From Lactiplantibacillus mudanjiangensis (GTDB lineage: Bacteria > Bacillota > Bacilli > Lactobacillales > Lactobacillaceae): a stretch of 64,000 nt of DNA. This document shows, piece by piece, positions 55,892-64,000 of this stretch. The notes under the pieces are model-generated. The model worked only from the letters and a program-made list of their open reading frames with translations, did not search any database and had not been told where the DNA came from. The translations under genes and the position numbers were made by a program. The stretch is from positions 496,001-560,000 of the forward strand of contig NZ_BJDY01000002.1 in assembly GCF_005405385.1 (NCBI RefSeq), read 5' to 3'. How positions within the stretch are numbered: position 1 is the first letter of the stretch; each line of letters opens with the position of its first letter.

Positions 55892-57202
55892 CTACTTCCG
55901 ACGTCGTTCAATCAAATGCAACGGTGTTCCAGTGAAATCAAACGCGTTTCGAATTTGATTTTCTAAGAAACGTTCGTATGAAAAATGCATCATATCGGGA
56001 TCATTAACAAAGACCACAAAGGTTGGTGGTTGAATGGCCACCTGAGTTGCGTAGTAAACCCGCAATCGTTTCCCATTATCACTTGGCGTTGGATTCATCG
56101 CAATCGCGTCCATGATAACATCATTCAAGACAGATGATTGAATCCGCCGTGAATGGTTCGTGCTGACCTTTTGGATCAACGCCGGTAAGTTAGCCAACCG
56201 TTGACTCGTCTTCGCAGAAACGAAGATAATTGGGGCATAGCTCAAATAAACGAACTGATCACGGATGTAAGCTTCGAATTCTTGCATCGTATGATTGTCC
56301 TTTTTCACTAAATCCCACTTATTAACCACGATGATAATGGCCTTGCCGGCTTCATGTGCATAGCCAGCAACCCGCTTATCTTGTTCACGAATGCCTTCTT
56401 CACCATTAATGACGAATAAGGCCACGTCACTGTTATCAATCGCCTTTAAGGCCCGCATGACACTGTAACGTTCCGTATTTTCGTAGACTTTCCCTTTTTT
56501 ACGAATCCCAGCCGTATCGACCATCACAAATCGATTACCCTCGGCATCCGTAAATTTGGTATCAATCGCATCACGCGTCGTCCCAGCAACATCTGAGACA
56601 ATCACCCGATCTTCACCTAATAAGGCATTCACAATTGATGATTTCCCGACATTTGGCCGTCCGATTAAACTAAAACGAATGGTCCCAGGTTCATCTTCGC
56701 CAGTACTGTCTGGAAAGTGTTTAACAACCGCATCCAATAAATCCCCAAGTCCCAAACCATGGGCCCCTGAAATTGGATATGGATCGCCGAAACCAAGTGA
56801 ATAGAAATCATAAACTTCTGAACGGAGTTCTGGATTATCGACTTTGTTAACCGCTAAGACAACTGGTTTATCTGAACGATAAAGGATTTGGGCCACGTGT
56901 TCATCCGCGTCCGTCACCCCTTCTTTTGCACTGACGATATAAATAATCACGTCAGCTTCATCAATCGCGATTTCAGCTTGTTCGGTAATTTGTTTGATAA
57001 ACGGGGCGTCATCAATATCGATCCCCCCAGTATCAATCATGCTAAACTCTTGTCCGAGCCATTCACTATTCGCATAAATCCGATCTCGAGTAACCCCTGG
57101 GGTATCTTCCACGATCGAAATTCGATCACCGGCGATCCGGTTAAAAATCGTTGATTTACCGACGTTTGGTCGACCAACAATTGCGACAACTGGTTTTGCC
57201 AT
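55892..57202 (-). CDS. der: Ribosome biogenesis GTPase Der (EngA)
   Basis: 436 aa with two tandem GTPase domains: [17 protein letters not shown] and NKVD in the first; [22 protein letters not shown] and NKWD in the second, and a C-terminal KH-like domain ([11 protein letters not shown]…PTFVVFVND). It is needed for 50S assembly. It lies next to rpsA and hup as in other Firmicutes. The SD is AAAGGAGG. Confidence 0.97.
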   Translation of the reverse strand: MAKPVVAIVGRPNVGKSTIFNRIAGDRISIVEDTPGVTRDRIYANSEWLGQEFSMIDTGGIDIDDAPFIKQITEQAEIAIDEADVIIYIVSAKEGVTDADEHVAQILYRSDKPVVLAVNKVDNPELRSEVYDFYSLGFGDPYPISGAHGLGLGDLLDAVVKHFPDSTGEDEPGTIRFSLIGRPNVGKSSIVNALLGEDRVIVSDVAGTTRDAIDTKFTDAEGNRFVMVDTAGIRKKGKVYENTERYSVMRALKAIDNSDVALFVINGEEGIREQDKRVAGYAHEAGKAIIIVVNKWDLVKKDNHTMQEFEAYIRDQFVYLSYAPIIFVSAKTSQRLANLPALIQKVSTNHSRRIQSSVLNDVIMDAIAMNPTPSDNGKRLRVYYATQVAIQPPTFVVFVNDPDMMHFSYERFLENQIRNAFDFTGTPLHLIERRRK

Positions 57203-57235
57203 CTAAATTCCTCCTTTACCTTTAAAATCATAAAA

Positions 57236-57269
57236 AAATATCCTTCAAGGCAAGCTTGAAGGGTATTTT
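57236..57269 (-). terminator. Terminator of rpsA
   Basis: AAAATATCCTTCAAG pairs with CTTGAAGGGTATTTT around GCAAG, with A and T runs at both sides. Confidence 0.85.
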
Positions 57270-57283
57270 TTACTTAACGGCGA

Positions 57284-58585
57284 TTAGTTTTCGTCATCAT
57301 TAGTACCGGCATTCTTTAATTCGTTACCGATTAAATCACCTAAAGTGAAGCCAGTTGATTCTTCTGGTGCATTAGCCGTTGAACGTTCGCTTGCGGAACG
57401 GTTTGAACGGTTGTTGTTACGACGATTGTTACCGCCACGATTGTTGTTGCTGCTGTGACTTTCACTTTCGTTTTCGCCTTCAGCTGATTGTGGCTTTTCT
57501 TCTAAGGCTTTGATTGATAAAGCTAAACGCTTTTCGTCTGGACGAACATCCAAAACCTTAACTTTAATTTCTTGGCCAACTTTTAAGACATCGTTAGGTG
57601 TCGCAATGTGTTGGTGTGAAATTTGTGAAATATGAACTAAACCTTCAACGCCAGGGAAGACTTCAACGAAGGCCCCAAAGCTAGTCAAACGTTTTACTTT
57701 CCCATCAAGAACAGCGCCTTGAGGGGCTTTTTCTTCGATACCATCCCATGGTTCTGGTAACGTTGCCTTGATTGACAATGAAACCCGTTCGCGGTCAGCA
57801 TCAACAGATAAAATCTTAACGTTAACTTCTTCGCCAACTTTTAAGACATCGGCTGGTTTTTCAACACGGTCGAATGAGATTTCAGAAACGTGAACCAAAC
57901 CATCGATACCGCCAAGGTCAACAAAGGCCCCAAAGTTGGTCAAACGAGCAACTTTACCAGAGACAACTTCGCCAGCTTGTAAGGTTTGTAAAGCTTCGGC
58001 ACGTTGTGCTTCGCGAGTTTTTTCAACAACGGCACGGTGTGATAAGATCAACCGGTTTTCGCTAGGTTCGATTTCAATAATCTTAAGTTCAAGTTCTTGA
58101 CCCTTGTAAGCGTTCAAGTCTTCAACATAATGATCATCAATCATAGAGGCCGGGATGAAACCACGAACACCTGCATCAACGACTAAGCCGCCTTTAACAA
58201 CTTGCGTAACGGGTGCTTTGATCGTATGCCCTGCTTCGTATTCTTTTTCAACGTCGTCCCAAACTTTGCGAGCTTCTAACCGACGATGTGATAGTAAGTA
58301 ACTACCGTTTTCTTTGTCGTTGCCAATCCGAGAAATGACAACCAAGTCTAATACGTCGCCAACTTTAGCGGCTTCATTGACATCTTCAACCCGTTGCGTT
58401 GAGAGTTCCTTCAAAGGAACAACCCCTTCAACACCGGTACCTTGGATCCCAACAATAACTTGTTTATCATCATCAATAGCTAAGACTTCACCCTTAACTA
58501 CGTCACCGATCTTAACTTCTTCAACGCTATTTAAAGCGTCTAAAAGTTCGTTGTTCCCATTTTGACTGTTTTCGTTTTCACTCAT
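57284..58585 (-). CDS. rpsA: Ribosomal protein S1 homologue
   Basis: 433 aa with four S1 RNA-binding domains (about 24-95, 112-176, 196-265, 281-351; for example GDVVKGEVLAIDDDKQVIVG and GAVLDGKVKRLTSFGAFVEV). A disordered Ser/Asn/Arg/Gly-rich tail follows (NNNRGGNNRRNNNRSNRSAS). The four-domain form is the Gram-positive type. cmk is directly upstream, the usual order. The SD is ACAGGAGGA. Confidence 0.95.
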   Translation of the reverse strand: MSENENSQNGNNELLDALNSVEEVKIGDVVKGEVLAIDDDKQVIVGIQGTGVEGVVPLKELSTQRVEDVNEAAKVGDVLDLVVISRIGNDKENGSYLLSHRRLEARKVWDDVEKEYEAGHTIKAPVTQVVKGGLVVDAGVRGFIPASMIDDHYVEDLNAYKGQELELKIIEIEPSENRLILSHRAVVEKTREAQRAEALQTLQAGEVVSGKVARLTNFGAFVDLGGIDGLVHVSEISFDRVEKPADVLKVGEEVNVKILSVDADRERVSLSIKATLPEPWDGIEEKAPQGAVLDGKVKRLTSFGAFVEVFPGVEGLVHISQISHQHIATPNDVLKVGQEIKVKVLDVRPDEKRLALSIKALEEKPQSAEGENESESHSSNNNRGGNNRRNNNRSNRSASERSTANAPEESTGFTLGDLIGNELKNAGTNDDEN

Positions 58586-58673
58586 GCAAATTTCCTCCTG
58601 TCAACAATAACTCTAACCTATATCATAGCTGAAAACGCAATGAAAAGCTAGCTAAAAGCATTAAGTAATGCAA

Positions 58674-59357
58674 TTAGATTGTTGAACTTTGTTTTTTTAT
58701 AATTTCGGCAATGGTATCCACTACTTGATCAATCGACATTGGCGTCGTATCAACCAAGACCGCATCGGCTGCCTGAGTCAGCGGTGACACTTTACGTGTT
58801 GAATCTTTGTGATCACGTAATTCAATTTCGGCTTGGAGCTGTGCCAAGGGCGTGTCGATACCCTTTTTAATATTTTCAGCATACCGCCGTTTTGCACGTT
58901 CGGCAGCCGATGCTACTAAGAAGACTTTAACTTCGGCCTGTGGTAAGACGGTCGTCCCAATGTCACGACCATCCATCACAGTCCCACCAGCTGCGGCAAT
59001 TTGCCGTTGTTGGTCAGTCAAAATCTCACGTACCTTGGGCAAAGCAGCAATCGTTGAAACGTTATTCGTCACATCCGGTTGCCGAATTGCCATGGTAATT
59101 TCTTGATCGTTAGCAAACACTAACTGATCAGGTTCACCGGGCTTAAAGCTGATTGTCAATGTTTGCATCAACTCAGCGACCGCGGCTTCATCAGTTAAAT
59201 CAACTGAATGTTGCATTGCCCAATACGTTACGGCCCGATACATGGCACCAGTGTCCACGTAAATATAACCGAAGCGTTTGGCGACTAATTTTGCGACGGT
59301 GCTTTTCCCAGCCGAAGCTGGGCCATCAATCGCAACTTGTAACCCTTGCTTAGCCAT
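58674..59357 (-). CDS. cmk: Cytidylate kinase
   Basis: 227 aa. The P-loop is IDGPASAGKSTVAK (11-24), then VDTGAMYRAVTY, MDGRDIGTTVLP and RRYAENIKKG. It phosphorylates CMP and dCMP. It lies upstream of rpsA, as is nearly universal. Confidence 0.97.
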   Translation of the reverse strand: MAKQGLQVAIDGPASAGKSTVAKLVAKRFGYIYVDTGAMYRAVTYWAMQHSVDLTDEAAVAELMQTLTISFKPGEPDQLVFANDQEITMAIRQPDVTNNVSTIAALPKVREILTDQQRQIAAAGGTVMDGRDIGTTVLPQAEVKVFLVASAAERAKRRYAENIKKGIDTPLAQLQAEIELRDHKDSTRKVSPLTQAADAVLVDTTPMSIDQVVDTIAEIIKKQSSTI

Positions 59358-59392
59358 TTAACCATTACCCTCACAATCCAAAAATCGTGTTT

Positions 59393-60037
59393 TTAACGGA
59401 CACGTAACCGTTGACCAGCCGAAATGGTCGAACTCGATGATAAGCCATTTAGTTGCAATAACTTATCAACCGAAATTCCCGCGTTGGTTGCAACCCGGTA
59501 GACCCCTTGGCCTGCTTCAACCGTTACATACTTTGTCCCAGAAGCTGATGAAGATGAGCTACTGCTACTACTGCTGCTACTTGACGTACTCGCCGAGCTA
59601 CTACTTTCATCAGTGCTGGTACTACTAGTTGAATTAGCCTTGGATTTAGAACTAGCGGCGGCTAAACTGCTACTTTTAGCTTTCGCTTTCGCTTTTTTGG
59701 CGGCTGCCACCGACTGGCTTTTTTTGGCAGCCGCTTTTGAAGAGGCTTTGGCGGCGACTGATGAACTCGACGCTTTGCGTTTAGAACTAGAGCTAGCAAC
59801 TTGTTCAGTCTGCGGGTTATTATTAAGCGAATTTTTACGCACCAAGAAATAGCCGATTGGTGCTAACGCGAGCAACAAAATTAAAACCACAAGAACCGTG
59901 GTTAACGTGGAGTTACTGCTATCTTGTTTACGTTTTTGAGTTCGCGATAAATTGCCCGAATCATCCCGATCGTCTTCAAAAGTTTTGTCCCAGGGTTTAT
60001 CATTTTGAGACTTTTCATTATCATTTTTTTGACTCAT
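59393..60037 (-). CDS. LysM-domain membrane protein with Ser/Ala/Lys-rich linker
   Basis: 214 aa. A hydrophilic cytoplasmic part (1-45) is followed by one membrane helix (about 46-66, LTTVLVVLILLLALAPIGYFL) and an outer linker of about 100 residues made almost only of Ser, Ala and Lys with a run of twelve or more Ser. The end is one LysM domain (VTVEAGQGVYRVATNAGISV). The protein is similar to YpbE-like proteins beside recQ and cmk in Firmicutes. It probably anchors a complex to peptidoglycan. Confidence 0.88.
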   Translation of the reverse strand: MSQKNDNEKSQNDKPWDKTFEDDRDDSGNLSRTQKRKQDSSNSTLTTVLVVLILLLALAPIGYFLVRKNSLNNNPQTEQVASSSSKRKASSSSVAAKASSKAAAKKSQSVAAAKKAKAKAKSSSLAAASSKSKANSTSSTSTDESSSSASTSSSSSSSSSSSSSASGTKYVTVEAGQGVYRVATNAGISVDKLLQLNGLSSSSTISAGQRLRVR

Positions 60038-60098
60038 AGGGTGTTCCTCCTCAAAAAACTTTCATCAAACATTGTAACATAACGCCTAATCAATTTCT

Positions 60099-61538
60099 TT
60101 AAATTTTTTGTAAAAACAACTGATCTAGTAGGCTTTTCCAGCTGGTTGTAGTCGGCGTAGTCGTTACGGATCCAGCCGTTAGCCCTAATTCGGCTAATGG
60201 AATGGCTCCCCCCGCCAATTGACAACAGGCTTCACGATGAGGCACGGTTGCCTCACCAAAGTGGGACATTAAGATTGCTCGCCGACAGTCAGCCGTCTGA
60301 ATATAAGCTAATAATTGCTGTAATTCCCGTTGTTTCTGTCGTTGCCGAGCATCAAAAATATCGACAACTTGGGACACCGAATAATGATGCTCCCAATAAA
60401 ATTGCAATACCGCTGCCAACTCATCTGGCACCGGTTGTTGTTGTTGAAATCGTTGGTAATCGGCTTGAATTTGGTTGGCGCTCGCCATCGTTAGCTCGTT
60501 TAAGTTCCGAACCAATTGCTCGTCGCCGGGTGCATACAGTAAAACTGCCAACGATTGTTGCCCATCGCGCCCCGCGCGGCCAATTTCTTGAACATAATCA
60601 GCCAGTGTCGTTGGCAAATGATAATGAATCACCAGCCGCACGTCAGCTTTGTTAAGCCCCATCCCAAACGCTGACGTGGCACAAATCACATCTAGCTGTC
60701 CGGTCATGTATTGTTGTTGAATTTTAAAGCGATCTTCAGCGGACAAGCCAGCATGGTAGGCTGCGACACGTAAATTAGTAGTGCTGCGTAACCATTCGGC
60801 AATTAGTTCGGTTTGTTTCTTAGAACTAAAATAAACGATTGCCGGTGTGGCTGCAGTCGTTAATAATTGTCGTAAACGTTCCCGTTTATCCGCTTCATTG
60901 CTCAAATTAGCTACGGCCAAATAAATATTGGGCCGATTCATCGAATAGATCACTTGTTGAGCTTGCGGCACTTGCAACTGTTGGACAATATCTTGTCGTA
61001 CTTGAGCAGTCGCTGTCGCGGTTAGCATTAAGGTTAACGGTGATCCCAATTGTTGCTTCAATTGACCTAACCCTAAATAATCGGGTCGAAAATCCGGTCC
61101 CCACGTTGAGATACAATGAGCCTCATCTACGACCAGCAACGCCAACTTAACCCTTTGAATGGCCGTTAAAACAGCTGGCTGCTTTAGCATTTCCGGCGAC
61201 ACGAACAGAAATTTCAGTTGTGGTAACTGTCTTAAAGTTAATTGCCGTGTTTGGAAATCAACTTGTGACGTTAACGCCGCCACTTGTTTTTCGCCTTGAT
61301 AATTCAAATGAGCCACTTGATCTTGCATCAGCGAGATCAGTGGTGAAATAACGACCACCAGTCCTGGCAAAAGAGTCCCTGCGAATTGATAAATCAATGA
61401 CTTTCCGGTCCCGGTTGGTAACACGGCCAAGACATCTTGCCCGGCTAACAAGTCACTGATCACTTGATATTGTCCCGGTCGAAACTCATCAAACCCGTAT
61501 TTTTGTTTTAATAACTGATAGATTTCATCACGCTGCAC
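60099..61538 (-). CDS. recQ: RecQ-family ATP-dependent DNA helicase (short form)
   Basis: 479 aa. Walker A is LPTGTGKSLIYQ, the DEAH box is VVDEAHCIS, and motif VI is QEIGRAGRDGQ. After the helicase core there is only a short zinc-binding-like and helical end; RQC and HRDC domains are absent, as in Bacillus RecS. It acts in recombination repair. Its start overlaps the end of the YpbB-like gene by 11 bp, so the two are one operon. Confidence 0.94.
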   Translation of the reverse strand: MQRDEIYQLLKQKYGFDEFRPGQYQVISDLLAGQDVLAVLPTGTGKSLIYQFAGTLLPGLVVVISPLISLMQDQVAHLNYQGEKQVAALTSQVDFQTRQLTLRQLPQLKFLFVSPEMLKQPAVLTAIQRVKLALLVVDEAHCISTWGPDFRPDYLGLGQLKQQLGSPLTLMLTATATAQVRQDIVQQLQVPQAQQVIYSMNRPNIYLAVANLSNEADKRERLRQLLTTAATPAIVYFSSKKQTELIAEWLRSTTNLRVAAYHAGLSAEDRFKIQQQYMTGQLDVICATSAFGMGLNKADVRLVIHYHLPTTLADYVQEIGRAGRDGQQSLAVLLYAPGDEQLVRNLNELTMASANQIQADYQRFQQQQPVPDELAAVLQFYWEHHYSVSQVVDIFDARQRQKQRELQQLLAYIQTADCRRAILMSHFGEATVPHREACCQLAGGAIPLAELGLTAGSVTTTPTTTSWKSLLDQLFLQKI

Positions 61539-62565
61539 GTTGACACCTCATTATTTGATAAAGTCGAAACCAGAAAAAGTCTAGTATTGGCGCAGCCGCT
61601 TGAACTTGATCAAACCGCCACGTACTAACGGCCGTTTCGCTACCAAACAGCTGGTCTAAGGGAGCAACAATTGTCGGTGTCAGCAGTCTGTCGAATGGAA
61701 AGTCAGTGATTAGAATAGCTGTCTCTAACAGGTGTTCACGGACCGTGCTTAATTTCAAATGACGGCGTCCAGCAATTTGATCAAGATCGGGTGTCTGCAG
61801 AAAGGTCTGATACGTTTGCCACGCACTCGTACTGACTGAATTGATCTTCACTAATGGTCGCAATAAGTCTGCTAACGGGCCGTCAGGATGTGCTTGCAAC
61901 CAAGCCACCCATTGGCAACTTAAATCCTTACGTATAACTAAAATTTCCACCACTGACCGATTAAACTGTTCAGCTAATTGTTGATCCGTCTGTCCCGGTT
62001 GCTCATAACCCGTCAAACTCTGCACAAAAATCGTGGCAAGTTCCGTTGATAACGTGGTTAAAAACTCACGTAATTCGGTAACAATCATCGCCACTAAATC
62101 GGCAGAACGCCATCGACGAAACCACCCTTTGACGACCGCTTGAATCCCTGGATCAGTCGTGACCGGATAGTATCGTTTTGCCTGATGACTATATTCCGAC
62201 ACTACCTGTAAGGCCAATTGACTTAACGCGGTGAATCGACGCACATCTACTTGTTGAAATTGTTGCCATGCAACGGGTTGATATAAGGTTTTCTTCAACT
62301 TGACTTGCTGAGCTTCACCGGCGGGGGTTAATTGCCAATAGCCTGCTTGCGGCGCGGTTAACCAACCAGCTTCAACTAAGGTTTGCGCTGCGGCTTCAAA
62401 TTTTTCTAGTGGGACCCCATGCCAGCTATCCAACCATGCTAACTCCTGATAAGTTAACCCGGCAAACAACGTTGACACCGTTCGGCGACCACGACAAACA
62501 TTATAAACAGCCTTAGCCCGTCGCGGTTCCGTCGCAAACAACCCTAATAAATAATCAGCAAACAA
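61528..62565 (-). CDS. YpbB-like helicase-partner protein with C-terminal HTH
   Basis: 345 aa from a TTG start about 8 nt after AAGGA. The middle is helical and poorly conserved. The C-terminal helicase-associated HTH_40 domain is seen as IAGRRHLKLSTVREHLLETA (about 272-291). The family is known only from its constant pairing with recQ in Firmicutes (ypbB in Bacillus), and it is presumed to guide or regulate that helicase. Confidence 0.85.
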   Translation of the reverse strand: MFADYLLGLFATEPRRAKAVYNVCRGRRTVSTLFAGLTYQELAWLDSWHGVPLEKFEAAAQTLVEAGWLTAPQAGYWQLTPAGEAQQVKLKKTLYQPVAWQQFQQVDVRRFTALSQLALQVVSEYSHQAKRYYPVTTDPGIQAVVKGWFRRWRSADLVAMIVTELREFLTTLSTELATIFVQSLTGYEQPGQTDQQLAEQFNRSVVEILVIRKDLSCQWVAWLQAHPDGPLADLLRPLVKINSVSTSAWQTYQTFLQTPDLDQIAGRRHLKLSTVREHLLETAILITDFPFDRLLTPTIVAPLDQLFGSETAVSTWRFDQVQAAAPILDFFWFRLYQIMRCQRAA

Positions 62566-62619
62566 ACCGCCACGTCCTTTCGAAAATGAATACTATTAGC
62601 ATAGCATGTTCACTGATAA

Positions 62620-63177
62620 GACGCGACCTAAAGGTTGAAAGTTAAGTATGACGGTAAAAGTCTTACTAGAATTGACTTAAGTCACGCTAAATTAGTCACC
62701 TACGCCAGCCAGTGATTCAGCCGGCTGTGGGGACCGGCTCCAGCCAAAGTGCGGGCTGCCACCTCGCTTTTGCGCCTAGCAAAAACCGCTAGTCTCAAAA
62801 GTCGTCCATATCGTAAAGCCCGGGAAAATCACCCGAACTAACGATACTTTCACGGCCGGCGCCATCACTGGCTGACTTCGGTTAATTTGTTATGTCAATT
62901 TAGCGATCGCTATTATAACCGAAAGTGCCTCCACATTGAGCCCAGCCGTGGGAGTCTCTTAACGATTTATTGCTTAGAGACTGGCGCTTTTGAAACACGA
63001 TTTTGGTGGTTCAAAACGACGGTTCAGACCGCTTTTTAGCTGAAGCGGTCCGCCCACAGTGTTCCGGCTCAAGGTGGGCGAACGTTAGGTGGCAAGTATG
63101 ACTTGTTTTGATCGATGAATGTTCATCAGATCAACGATTATTGCTAAAAAGGTAGCTTTCAACCTTTAGGACGCGAC
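62620..63177. mobile_element. 542-bp MITE-like element with 8-bp target duplications
   Basis: The element proper is 62628-63169: CTAAAGGTTGAAAG at the left end and the exact complement at the right. It is flanked by perfect 8-bp repeats GACGCGAC (62620-62627 and 63170-63177). It has no ORF over 60 codons of note and several subterminal inverted segments (for example TAGTCTCAAAAG and GAGACTGGCGCTTTT), so its RNA would be strongly folded. Its reverse complement matches the 293-bp element at 414-706 over both arms. The transposase family is unknown; 8-bp duplications occur with IS6, IS256 and ISL3 families. Confidence 0.85.
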
Positions 63178-63178
63178 T

Positions 63179-63219
63179 AAAAAACGGTACTAATCACTGT
63201 CTCAGCAATTAGTACCGTT
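63179..63219 (-). terminator. Terminator of ribU
   Basis: AACGGTACTAAT (63183-63194) pairs with ATTAGTACCGTT (63208-63219), with A-run on the left. The mobile element lies immediately beyond it. Confidence 0.8.
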
Positions 63220-63230
63220 GAATATTTTCG

Positions 63231-63821
63231 TTAATGTGAAACGCGGCTTAATAATTGATTTTGCTTACTCAACCATTTGGCCAATCGATTATAGACCAGC
63301 CAGAACACATTGCCGACCAATAATCCTTTGATTAGATTGAATGGCACGACGGCAACTAGCACTAAATAGTTTAGTGAGAAGCCAAGCTTCATGCCCATGA
63401 CTTGCATATAAAATGGCAAAACAAAAGTTAAATTGGCTAACGACTCAATAATGACTAATCCAATTGTCGCTAACGTAATGGCCAACGGCATCCGAAATTT
63501 AGGATCACCGTGGTAATAACGTAAGACTAACGCAAACGCAATAATCAAAATTGCCGAGCCCATGAAACTTGCCAATGAACCGATCAAGTCTGGTAACGCA
63601 AAGCCCATCGTTGCTGAATGAAGGACTAATTTAACGATGGTAATCGCAAAAGCACCACCCATCCCATACAAAAATAGCCCAATCAAAATCGGAATATCCG
63701 AAAAATCAATCTTCATCCATGACGCAATTGGGATGATCGGAAATTCGAGTAACATCAAAATATAAGCACACGCGCCGAGTAAGGCAATGCCCACTAGTCG
63801 GCGTAACGTTGTTTGTTGCAT
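63231..63821 (-). CDS. ribU: Riboflavin transporter RibU (ECF S-component)
   Basis: 196 aa with about six membrane helices. The sequence LLEFPIIPIASWMKIDFSDIP (about 25-45) and LVLHSATMGFALPDLIGSLASF match RibU of Gram-positive bacteria; it works with the shared EcfAA'T module to import riboflavin. The FMN riboswitch and terminator upstream confirm the substrate. Confidence 0.95.
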   Translation of the reverse strand: MQQTTLRRLVGIALLGACAYILMLLEFPIIPIASWMKIDFSDIPILIGLFLYGMGGAFAITIVKLVLHSATMGFALPDLIGSLASFMGSAILIIAFALVLRYYHGDPKFRMPLAITLATIGLVIIESLANLTFVLPFYMQVMGMKLGFSLNYLVLVAVVPFNLIKGLLVGNVFWLVYNRLAKWLSKQNQLLSRVSH

Positions 63822-63873
63822 AACGCACCCTCCTATGGGTCATCTTCAACTGAACCGCATTGCCATAAAAATT

Positions 63874-63922
63874 AAAATAGCTCGCCTTGAAAACGTTTTC
63901 ACGTCATCAGGGCGGGCTATTT
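63874..63922 (-). terminator. Riboswitch-controlled terminator before ribU
   Basis: AAATAGCCCGCCCTG pairs with CAAGGCGAGCTATTT and is followed by a T-rich stretch on the minus strand. It sits between the FMN aptamer and ribU and is the likely off-state hairpin. Confidence 0.8.
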
Positions 63923-63944
63923 GCATTTTCATGTCAAATAAGCT

Positions 63945-64000
63945 CGATCTTCTTCATACCAGACTTTAACTGTCGGCTTTGGAATTACACCAAATCACTA
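63945..64000 (-). promoter_or_regulatory. FMN riboswitch (RFN element), 3' part
   Basis: On the minus strand GGTGTAATTCC (63981-63991) is followed by GCCGACAGTTAAAGTCTGG and ATGAAGAAGATCG, the conserved 3' half of the RFN aptamer. The 5' half lies beyond the window end. Confidence 0.85.

Noticed and set aside
57236-57269. CCTTCAAGGCAAGCTTGAAGG looks like the MerR dyads at 9331-9350 and 14662-14681.
   Set aside because: It is a standard terminator hairpin with A/T runs just beyond the rpsA stop; no promoter boxes fit.
62628-63169. GC-rich structured non-coding segment considered as an rRNA/tRNA or riboswitch.
   Set aside because: Inverted terminal repeats and target duplications show a mobile element; no tRNA cloverleaf or rRNA core sequence was seen.

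Overview
The window looks like a chromosomal segment of a lactic acid bacterium of the family Lactobacillaceae; the genus is not certain. The evidence is low-GC Gram-positive gene order (trmFO-xerC-hslV-hslU, dprA-rnhB-rbgA, thyA-folA-degV, cmk-rpsA-der-hup), strong AGGAGG-type ribosome binding sites, a WxL surface protein, a ThyA of exactly the L. casei length (316 aa, catalytic Cys198) and an FMN-riboswitch-controlled ribU. Protein identity was judged by eye from motifs; no database search was run.

Left part (1 to about 28 kb) is accessory. It holds many small monocistronic or two-gene units for redox and stress metabolism and transport: aldo/keto reductase, a tannase-like lipoprotein, D-2-hydroxyacid dehydrogenase, two DHA2-type exporters, three SDR/NAD(P)-binding proteins, two flavodoxins, a CoA-disulfide-reductase/NADH-oxidase-type flavoenzyme, a CrtC/AttH-type protein, an ACMSD-type amidohydrolase, a WxL protein and a Na+/H+ antiporter, with TetR, MarR and PadR regulators. 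Several units share visible operators. Three oxidoreductase genes have promoters with an unusual 19-bp spacer and a central dyad (MerR type). The exporter-flavodoxin-TetR operon has three ATGAC-N5-GTCAT sites. An SDR-lectin-like operon has two copies of an 18-bp site. A PadR gene has two tandem 17-bp palindromes. A three-repeat degenerate type I-E-like CRISPR array and a separate leader-plus-repeat unit flank a GrpB-family gene; no cas genes are visible.

Middle part (28 to 38 kb) is core housekeeping on the minus strand: lacX-like epimerase, hslU, hslV, xerC, trmFO, topA, dprA, rnhB, rbgA. It is followed by an island (38.2 to 42.5 kb) with a 972-aa PHP-plus-SMC-like ATPase of the TrlF type (a likely defence gene), flanked by gene fragments, hairpins, a solitary element end and a 48-aa gene with its own promoter.

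Right part (42.5 to 64 kb) is again conserved core: S41 protease, yozE/ypmS/ypmR-type genes, degV, folA, thyA, an ABC-F ATPase, cca, dapB, a HAD phosphatase, a TPR protein, HU, der, rpsA, cmk, a LysM protein, a RecQ helicase with its YpbB-type partner, and ribU.

A non-coding mobile element with 14-bp terminal inverted repeats occurs twice. The 542-bp copy at 62628-63169 has perfect 8-bp target duplications. The 293-bp copy at 414-706 is an internal deletion derivative. A solitary end lies at 41758. No transposase for it is in the window.
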